A stretch of DNA of 51,068 nucleotides from Planctomycetota bacterium (GTDB lineage: Bacteria; Planctomycetota; SZUA-567; JAFGGJ01), in contig JAFGGJ010000001.1 of assembly GCA_016930595.1 (NCBI GenBank), forward strand, positions 1-51,068, given 5' to 3'. Position 1 is the stretch's first letter. The number at the start of each line of letters is the position of its first letter. Shown piece after piece: positions 1 to 8,600 of the stretch. Below the pieces are notes generated by a model. The model was not told where the DNA came from and made no database searches. It saw nothing but the letters and a program-made list of their open reading frames with translations. A program made the position numbers and the translations under genes.

Positions 1-11
1 CGCGTCGAATT

Positions 12-137
12 GCGTCGAAAAGTGCATTTTTGTGTCGTGTCGGTTTTTGCAACACCGCCTTGGGAACTCTTTGTCGTATGGGATTTTAGGCATGGCGATA
101 TACCGCTATGGATTGGCTTCGTTTTGTCGCTTTTTTA
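12..137 (+). repeat. Dispersed repeat, copy A (inverted partner at 31233-31358)
   Basis: This segment aligns without gaps to the reverse complement of 31233-31358. My hand alignment gives about 108 identical bases of 126. The best-conserved core runs from the TGTCGTATGGGA block through GGCGATATACCGCTAT to GATTGGCTTC. The core contains an imperfect palindrome (CATGGCGATATACCGCTATG, 16 of 20 symmetrical). Both copies can be read as a short peptide. However, most differences between them change amino acids and few are silent, so a conserved protein is unlikely. No transposase lies nearby. Copy A lies upstream of the transglutaminase-like gene and its left boundary is close to the window edge. 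Confidence 0.85.
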
Positions 138-199
138 TGCCGCAGATCGACTTTCTCCATCATAACCGTCAATATCAGTGTGCGGAACGCTGCGGCGGG

Positions 200-205
200 T
201 ATAAT
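200..205 (+). promoter_or_regulatory. Possible -10 element for the transglutaminase-like gene
   Basis: A perfect TATAAT hexamer lies 29 bases upstream of the ATG at 235, followed by a strong ribosome-binding site (AAGGAGG) just before the start. No good -35 hexamer is visible at the expected distance, so the call rests on the -10 and its position. Confidence 0.35.
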
Positions 206-234
206 CCCCGTGAAGGTGTCGAAGGAGGAATGCC

Positions 235-2532
235 ATGAAAACTCTCTTCGCTGTTACGGTGATGCTTGCTGCTGTATTGATGTTTTCCTGCTGGAACCCC
301 TGCGCGGCGGTGGAAATAGGCGGGCCCGCCATCGCCACGGACGATCCCAGTTACCCCGGAATCGGCAAGCTGCGCGACATAAATGCCGTCATCAAAGCGG
401 CGTACGAATATTCGGGCAATCCCAAAGACAACACCGGCAAAGCCCTTGCGCTCTGGCGCTGGATGCTGGAACACATGTACCACTGCTCCAGCCGCCCCAT
501 TGAATGCCTCAATAACCTCGAAACCACCAACGAAGACGCCGGCGGCACGTATGACATGATGAAGTTCCTGTCAAGCTACCAGTTCGCCATCTGCTACGCC
601 AGCGCCAGCGCCATGTGCGGCCTTATGGAAGCCGCAGGCTACCCGTCGCGCGGCAGAGGCGTCAGCGGCCACACCGTCATGGAATCCTTCTGGGACAACG
701 ACTGGCACTACATCGATCACGACATGTGCGGCGTCACGTTCGAAAAAGACCATAAGACACTGGCTTCCGTCGAAGAAATCATTGCCGACAGGTCGCTCAT
801 CGACTGGGATTACCGCAAGACCTACAACCTGCCGCTCTTCCCCTGGGACGGCGGCCCCGGCAGCGGCACTATGAAAGGCGCCTTCAGCCTCGACCCCGCA
901 AGATCCTGGAAGTACAACGACTTCGGCACCGCCGTCCACCCCACCAACCTCGTCCTCCGGCGCGGCGAAACCTTCACCAGGTACTACAACTACGACAGGG
1001 CCCCGTGGGGCAAGCAGTATCACTGGACCGGCCTTACTCAGAACACCCGGTATTTCCCAAACGGCCCGTCGCGCGACAAGACCTACGTCATGGACCCCGC
1101 CGCCGACGGCTCCAACGACGGGCGTCCAAGGCAGCCCTACGTGGCCGACGGTGCGGCACACTACGGCAACGGCCTGTTCGAATACAGCCCCGACCTCGCC
1201 TCCGGCGTCTACCGCGAAGGCGCTGCAGAAGTAACCGGCGTCGAGGACGGAGGGAGCCCGAAGATAAAGGGCGGCAACGGCGGCGGTTCCGTCGTATTCC
1301 GCCAGTGGTCTCCCTATGCCATCTGCGGCGTCCCGGAAGGCGGAAACCCGTTCGGCGGCAAAGTGACCGACGCCGTCGTGATATCCGGCAAGGCCGTCGG
1401 CGACGGCGTCAAAGTCGAAGTCTCCAACAGCAACGGCATAAGGTGGGACAGCAGGACCGTTAAAGGCGACTTCAGCGAAGACTTCTCTATGATATGCCGC
1501 GCCAGGTACCGCTACAGTGTCAGGCTCGTCCTGCCGCAAGGTGCCGGACTGGACGACCTCTGTATCCGCACGGCTGTCATGTGTTCGCCTGCTCTGATGC
1601 CCCACCTGCACGACGGTACCACCAGGGTGACGTACAGCGCCCCGGCCCTGGGGGTCGTCTGCAACGAACCGGACTTCTCGGCCGTGGACGGATGGGACGG
1701 GTCGTGGCACGAAATAAACAACATATCCTTCGACGACTCCGATAACGCCAAGATAAAGCGCGGGCGCATCCAGTCCGTGAACTCCCCGGCCTTCGGCGTC
1801 CTCAAGCTCGAAGCCCCCGGCAAAATAAAACGCATAGCCGTCATGTCCCTCATCAGCACCCGTACGCCCCCGCGTGAAAACTGCCTCGTGTCGCTACAGT
1901 TCTCCAAAGACGGCAAGAATTGGAAAGGAGCGCTCACCAAAACCCTGGCCACAGACGCCGACCACTGGCGCCACTGGCTCTCCGCCGACCAGGAAGTGGA
2001 TTATGACAAGGAGGCCTACGTGCGCCTCTACATCGAAGCCCACGGGACCCAGACCGCTCTCTGCCGCATGGTGGCCTACGCGTACTATGAAAGCGGCCCC
2101 GGCCCGGCGCTGGAAATAGAACACGTCTGGCAGTCTTCCGGCAGCAATCAGAACAAAAAGGTCAGCATCCCTGCCGGCGCAGGCGAGCAGGAATACACCG
2201 TGTCATGTGGCAGCAAGGTGACCAACATCTCCGTCGCATTCCGTGTCGCAAACAACGCCGCGATGCCGGACGGCTCGGGCAAGGCTTCCGGCGGAGCCGG
2301 CGACAAGGACGATGATCAAGGCGGACGCCCCAAACCGCCTCCCGTCGAAACCTCCCCGGAGAAAAAGGCCGAAGCCCTGTTCCACGTCGCCGTGAACCTC
2401 TATCTCAAGAACGGCATGATCGCCCAAGGCAGGCAGAAACTGGAGCAACTGCTGGCGGAATACCCGGAAACCGAAGCCGCCGGGAAAGCCCGAACCGAGC
2501 TGAAAAAACTCGACGAGCCCCCCGCCGAATAA
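235..2532 (+). CDS. Secreted transglutaminase-like protein with C-terminal TPR-like tail
   Basis: A 765-residue exported protein. Residues 1-25 look like a signal peptide with a hydrophobic core. A transglutaminase-like (papain-fold) core spans roughly residues 60-170. Cys120 (in FAICYASASAMCGLMEAAGYPSR spacing), His146 (GHTVMESFW) and Asp161 (YIDHD) occupy the positions of the family's Cys-His-Asp triad. Residues about 300-680 look like beta-rich extracellular domains that I cannot name. A proline-rich linker leads to a helical TPR/YbgF-like tail at about 705-760. The start is set by the AAGGAGG site 6 bases upstream of ATG. The next gene encodes a giant alpha-2-macroglobulin-like protein, 112 bases downstream, which suggests a shared envelope role. 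Whether the enzyme crosslinks, acts as a protease or is structural is unknown. Confidence 0.75.
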   Translation: MKTLFAVTVMLAAVLMFSCWNPCAAVEIGGPAIATDDPSYPGIGKLRDINAVIKAAYEYSGNPKDNTGKALALWRWMLEHMYHCSSRPIECLNNLETTNEDAGGTYDMMKFLSSYQFAICYASASAMCGLMEAAGYPSRGRGVSGHTVMESFWDNDWHYIDHDMCGVTFEKDHKTLASVEEIIADRSLIDWDYRKTYNLPLFPWDGGPGSGTMKGAFSLDPARSWKYNDFGTAVHPTNLVLRRGETFTRYYNYDRAPWGKQYHWTGLTQNTRYFPNGPSRDKTYVMDPAADGSNDGRPRQPYVADGAAHYGNGLFEYSPDLASGVYREGAAEVTGVEDGGSPKIKGGNGGGSVVFRQWSPYAICGVPEGGNPFGGKVTDAVVISGKAVGDGVKVEVSNSNGIRWDSRTVKGDFSEDFSMICRARYRYSVRLVLPQGAGLDDLCIRTAVMCSPALMPHLHDGTTRVTYSAPALGVVCNEPDFSAVDGWDGSWHEINNISFDDSDNAKIKRGRIQSVNSPAFGVLKLEAPGKIKRIAVMSLISTRTPPRENCLVSLQFSKDGKNWKGALTKTLATDADHWRHWLSADQEVDYDKEAYVRLYIEAHGTQTALCRMVAYAYYESGPGPALEIEHVWQSSGSNQNKKVSIPAGAGEQEYTVSCGSKVTNISVAFRVANNAAMPDGSGKASGGAGDKDDDQGGRPKPPPVETSPEKKAEALFHVAVNLYLKNGMIAQGRQKLEQLLAEYPETEAAGKARTELKKLDEPPAE

Positions 2533-2589
2533 TAATTTCGGGTTTCCGCAAAACCCCGCGACGATATCCGCGCGCGTGAGTCTAATGGA

Positions 2590-2595
2590 TATAAT
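2590..2595 (+). promoter_or_regulatory. Possible -10 element for the alpha-2-macroglobulin-like gene
   Basis: A perfect TATAAT hexamer sits 49 bases before the chosen ATG at 2645, in the 112-base gap after the transglutaminase-like gene. No convincing -35 hexamer is visible, so the gene could equally be read through from upstream. Confidence 0.3.
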
Positions 2596-2644
2596 GCGCA
2601 GTTTCAGGGTCTATTCATGTCAATGCGACAAGGAGGGTTCGCCG

Positions 2645-5600
2645 ATGAACCTGGCTAAGGGGTCTGTTTCACTGGAACAATACCGTTCGAAGGCGGCTTG
2701 TGCAGCGGGCGCGCTGCGCGCCGTGACCATGTTTGCGGCAATTGCAATCGTTGCGGCCGCGGGACGTTCTGCGGCGGGTGAAGCCGATGAGAAGCCGGAT
2801 GCAATCAGCAGCGGCAAGGCGCTGATGTCTGTCAGGCGGTACCAGGAAGCGTCGAAGGTGCTGGCGGCGTACAAGGGCGCCTACCCGGATCTCGCCGCGT
2901 ACCTTGAAGCCTTCGCCGTGTACAAGTCGGGCGACGCGGACGGCGCCCTGAAAAAACTGGCGGCGCTGGAAGAGACCTATCCGCATTCGAACTACGCAGG
3001 CAAGTCGAGGATGCTGCGGGCGAGCATATATCTGGCGCAAAAGAGGTACACCGGGGCTGAGGAGATCATGCGACAGCGAACCGGCCAGTTGCTGTCGGCG
3101 GACCGCAAGCGCGAAATCGCGAACATGTACCTGATAATCGCCGAAGGCGCTGTGGCGAAACCCAAGGTAGGAGACCCAGGGGCTCCCGGACCGAACTACG
3201 ACAAAGCCCTGCGTCTCTTCAATTACCTTGCGGCAATGGACCTCCCCGAAGACATGCGCGAGTACGTCCTCTACCGGCGCACGCAGGTGGCGCTGGACGG
3301 AAAACTCTACTCGAACGTGGTGGCGTACGGCCGCGAATATATGCAGGGATACGACCCGTACTACAGGACGGAAATACTGGGCGAACCGGCGGGGACGGCA
3401 GAGAAGGCCAAGAGCGGGCCGAACGTGGTATGGGTAAGACTGGCGGTGTTCGAGGCGGCCCTGGAGACAGCATCGGCGATACCGTCGGGCAAGCAGTACG
3501 AACAGTACGGGTCGGTGCCGGAACCGTGGGTGGTGGCACTCATCGACAACTTCATCCGCCACATCGGGGACGGAAGCATAAAGGACCTGCGGAACGGCGA
3601 AGGGCTCAGGCGGGCGATGTACTTCAGGCCGTACGCCCTGGGACTGAAGCCTTCCGGCCCCCGGGCGCAGGGCGACAACGACCTTGCGATAGCCCGCGTG
3701 CGGCGAGCGGTTGCAGCGGCGAAGGAATTCATATCTGCGAACCCCGGGGATGTACGTTCGCTGGAGCTCATGCGGCAGATACCGCGCGCGTACCTTTCGG
3801 CGGGCCTGACGGACGATGCTATAGAAGCATACCGTGTTATTATCGCCGGGGAAGGGCTGGCGATGGAAGACAAGAATCCCGACGAGGAAGGGACGACCCC
3901 CCAGGAGAAGCTGCTCGCCTGCCAGGCGGAAGCCGTGTACCGCAGCGGACAGGTCTTTTTCGACATGGGGCGCTTCAACGACGCCGGCGAGGTGTGGAAG
4001 AGATACCTTACGGCGTACCCGAACGGCGCCGAATGGGTGGATTCGCAGCGCGGGATATACCATGCGATGAAGGCGGTGGGAGCCAAGGCGCTGGCGGAAA
4101 AGCGCTACGAGGAATGCCGGAACGAATGGGCGAAGATAGTTGCGGCCCGGCCGGTGGACAACGAGACCCCGTGGCTGGCGTTGAGCATCGCCTACACGCA
4201 CGTGACGCAGGCGGACGGGATAGTCGAGGAGAAGAAGGACAAGAAGAATGCCGAGGCCCTGGCGCTCTACAAGCGCGCTCTCGACGAGCTGTTGAGGGTG
4301 TCGCAGCGCTACACGGGGACGGCCAAGTCGTACGCGCACCTCTACCGCGCCGAGATATACCGTTACCACCTGGGCGACCTGGAAGCGGCGGTAAGGGAAT
4401 ACGAGCAGTCGGGAACGTACCAGGCGAGGCAGGCCGTCGCGGAACTGACCGCCGTGGAGCTTTCCGCCCTGAGCCCGAAGGTGTTCCGCAACAACGAGGC
4501 AGCCGTGGTCAAGATCAGCACGCGCAACGTGCCGAAGCTGGCGGTGCGGGTATACCGGATAGACCTGGAGGACTTCTTCAAGAAGTACCACACGACGATG
4601 AACGTGAGGCGGCTGGACCTGGACCTCGTGAGCCCCGACAGGACGTGGGAGGTCGAGATACCGGGTTACGCCAAGTACGCCGACATAGAGCACGAGATGC
4701 CCGTGGAGGTGGACGGCCCAGGGGCGTACGCAGTAACGCTCGAAGGCGAAGAATACGAGGCGACGACGCTGGTAGTGAAGAGCGACGTGGAACTGATAGC
4801 GGCGACGTCCTACGACGAAGCGATAGTGCTGGTGAAGAACGCCCTGACGGAAAGCCCCGTGGAGGGAGCGGAAGTAACGTTCTACGCCGGCGAAAAGACG
4901 GCGCACACGCTGGCGCTTAAGACCGGCAGAGACGGCGTGGGGAAGGGCAAGTTCAGCGAAAGGCCGTCCGAGCAGCCATACATATTCGCGGCCTACCAGG
5001 GGAACTACGCGATGAGCGGGGCCGGTCTGTCCGGGGCGATGCCCGCGGGCCTGCACGCGAAGGGGTACATCTACACGTCGCGCCCGGTGTACCTGCCGGG
5101 AGAAACCGTACCGGTAAAGGGAATAATCCGGGAAGTCAAGGACGGTTCGTACTATGCGCCGGCCGACCAGAAAATGAAGGTAAAGGTGCTGGCACCGGAC
5201 ATGAGGCTGCTTGCGGAGAAGGAAGTGACGCTGGGGCGGTTCGGGAGTTTCAGCACGGAGTTCAAGCTGCCGGAAGAAAGTCCGCTGGGACGTTACTCGG
5301 TTTCGACCGGGAACGGCGGCTCATACACGGGAACATTCCAGGTGCAGATAGTTCAACCCAGCAAGGTGTTCGTCGAGCTGACCCCTTCCGTGCCAGCGGC
5401 GCTCGCCGGCGACACCGTGGAAATAAAGGCCAAGGCGGCCTACTACACGGGTCTGCCGCTGGTGGAAAGGGCGGTCGTCATAAGCCTGCCGGACGGCAGG
5501 ACGGTGCGGCTCTCGACCGACGACAAGGGGGAGGCGGTGTTCCAGTTGGACACGACGCCGTTCTTCAGCTACAACCAGGTCACGGTGTCGGCGACGGTAC

Positions 5601-8600
5601 CGGGCGAAGACGCCGGAAATTCCGTGACCATGCCACTGCTGCCGGCCGCGCTGAAGCTCGTCATAGAGCTCGCCGAGGATGAGTACCTCGTCAACCAGCG
5701 CGTGGACGTGCCCATCACGCTCACCACGCCCGACGACAAGCCGGCGGCGGACCGCAAGGTGTCCGTCGAAGTGTACCAGAAGGGCGAAGCGGTGGTAATG
5801 CCTCTGCCGGAGGAAATACTGCGTCCGGCTGGCATGAACGCGGACGTTTTCCACGGGCAGACGCGCGATAAGCGAATAGCGAAGGAAGAGTTGACAACGG
5901 ACAAGGACGGCCGCGCCGTGTATTCCAGGGTCTTCTCTGAAAAGGGTGGCATTTCGCTGGTATTCACGGCTGCCGACGACAAGGGAAGGTCTCTGACAAG
6001 CACGCGTTCGATAACCGTGCAGGAACCGGAGACGCCCCGCCTGGCACTGGAAGTGGATAACGCGACGGTAAAAGTCGGTGACAGCGTGAAAGTCACCGTC
6101 GCCAACGACGACCTGCCGGGGCTGGGCCTGCTGCTTTACACCGGGGACGCGATAATTTCTTACACGGTATACAAGTACGAGAAGGGCAAAAAGGCCGTGT
6201 CGTTCGTCGTGGACAACGCCCATTTCCCCAACTTCAAGATGACAGGACTGGCCACGGGGGACCACAGGCTCAACCGCGCCGAGCAGGCGTTCGACGTCCA
6301 GAGAAAGCTGATCGTGACGCTGAAGATGCCCGAAGGCCCGCTGACCCCGGGGGATGAGGTCGAGGCGACGGTGGAGGCGACGGACCACGCCGGAAGACCC
6401 GTGGAAGCGGAACTCTCGCTGTCCATGGTGGACAAGGGTCTCCTGGACAAGTACCCGGACCCGACGATGAACATCGTCAAGTTCTTCGAGCAGGGTCTGC
6501 GGCGGACGGCGGAATACCTGTCTTTCTCGAGCATCCTGTTCGAAAGGCGCGGCGAAAAACAGAAAATCGCTTCCGAAGTGCTTGCAGAGCTGAAACGCGT
6601 CAAGGAGATGGCCAAGCGCGATGAAGTGCGCGCACAGATGGCCGACAGGGAAAAAACCGAACTTGCAATGCCGATGCCGGCGGCTGCGCCCATGGCGCCA
6701 GAGGCCGGAGCATTGCGAGCCAGAAAGGCCATGGTCATGGCCGACGCGGCCGTGGACACCGGGGCCCCCTATGAAATGGAGCAGGCCAACGGCATTGGCG
6801 GAGCGGCGCCCGGCCGCAGCCTCGCCCGGAGAGCGGGCGGCGGGGCGGGTTCCTTCGGGAAAAAGGCCGGCCAGCTCCAGGCCGGCGCCCCCGAAGCCGC
6901 CAGAAAGGAAATGCCCATAGGCGCATACTGGATCGGAAGCGTCGAAACCGACAGGAGAGGCCGCGCCAAGATAAAGATACAGGTGCCGGAACGCACAAGC
7001 ACTTACCGGGTGCAGGTCCGGGGAGTTACTCCCGACACGCTGCTTGCCGAAGTCGAAGACACGGCGGTGGTGAAGCGGGATCTCTTCATAGACCTGAAGA
7101 TGCCCGGCTACCTGTTCGAGAACGACAGGATGCGGCCCATCGTGAGCGTGCACAACACGGGAGACTTCAAGGGGCTGGTGGACGTCAAGCTGGAGATCGA
7201 AGCGGACGGAGCGAAGAGGGCCTTCCCCATGAAGGTCCAGGTGGAAGGCAAGGGCGTGTCCGAAAAGGTTGCGGACTTCTACGACGTGCCGGCCGTCGGC
7301 AAGCTGCTGGCGACGGTGACGGCAAGCGTGGACGGCAAAATCCTGGACAAGATCGAAAAACCCGCAAACGTGCGGATCTGGGGTGTCGAAGAGCGTTCCG
7401 GCGCGGTGGGGACGTCCACGGACAGCAAGACGCTCACGCTGAATCTCCCCACGAGCGTCCGCAGGGACACGCTGTCCCTGGACATAACGCTGTTCCCTGG
7501 AGTGGAAGCGGCCCTCGTTGACATGGCCCTTCGGCCGGCGGACGGCGAAGCCGTGCTGGGCCTGCGCGACGGTGCGGCGCGCGTCATCGCGCTCGCGGCG
7601 CTGGCCGAGGCCTACGGCGAAGGACGCGTCCCGGGCGAAACCGTGGAGAAGCTGCGGGAAGCGGCCCAGGGCGGAGCATCATCGCTCATAGCGGCCCAGC
7701 TCCGTGATGGCTCGTGGCCGTGGGCGGCGGTTCCTGAGCAGAGATCGAACTACGCCGACTATGCTACCACGGCGTGGGCCACGATCGCGCTCCACACCGC
7801 CATAGAAGGCGGCGTGCTCACGGACGCCGGGGCGCGTGACAGGGGCATAAACTACCTCAGAAGACATGCCCCGTCGGACGAGTCGCAGGCGCTGTACGCC
7901 ATGGCGCTGACCGGCAACGCCGATTTCTCGGTCATGAACCGCCTGCTGAGACAGGTGTCGGGCCTGCCGGTGGAGCGCAAGGCGCTGCTTGGACTGTCGT
8001 TCGATGCCATGAACATGCAGGATAAGGCTAAAACCGTGGCCGCCCTGGTGGCGCGCGACATTAAAGCGGTGCAGGCACGCGGCCGGGGAACCTCCGAAGA
8101 GCCCCTGTACGCAAGGGCCCTGGCACTGATGCTGTTAAGCCGCGCCGGAGGCTTCGAGACGGACGCCGCCACACTGGCGGACGCCATAAAAAATGAGATC
8201 AGCGGCACGGGCCTGTCGGGACAGGCCCGCTGGCTCGCTCTGGCGGCGCTCGCCGAAGGCAGCGGGCCCGTCAACACCGAGCGGCCGGCGTTCGACGTGT
8301 CGGTCACCGTGAACGGCAAGCAGGTCGGTACGTACCGGGGCAGCCGCGACGCGGAATCCGGCAGGATATCCGTCGCTGCCGCCGACCTGGCAACACTGCC
8401 CGTGAAAATAGACCTGTCATACCGCGGCCGCGGCGAACTGGCCTACAGGGCGCTGCTGAAAGGCTTCTCCCCCGTCATAGAAGACAGGAGCGTATTCACG
8501 TGGGGGCCTTCCAGCGAGACTTTCTACCACAGCCCCATGCTTTACAAGGGCCGCCAACTCGTGCAAAGCGCTATGGATGTGAAGCAAACCGCATACGACG

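Noticed and set aside
32..238. A 68-codon frame across repeat copy A, with a matching peptide in copy B
   Set aside because: Differences between the copies mostly change residues; the frame in copy B continues into unrelated non-coding sequence; and there is no ribosome-binding site. It is better explained as a nucleotide repeat.
2669..5056. A 795-codon open frame on the minus strand inside the giant gene
   Set aside because: It is rich in Arg, His and Val with no family motifs, as expected for an antisense frame in GC-rich DNA. The plus-strand frame has recognisable domains.
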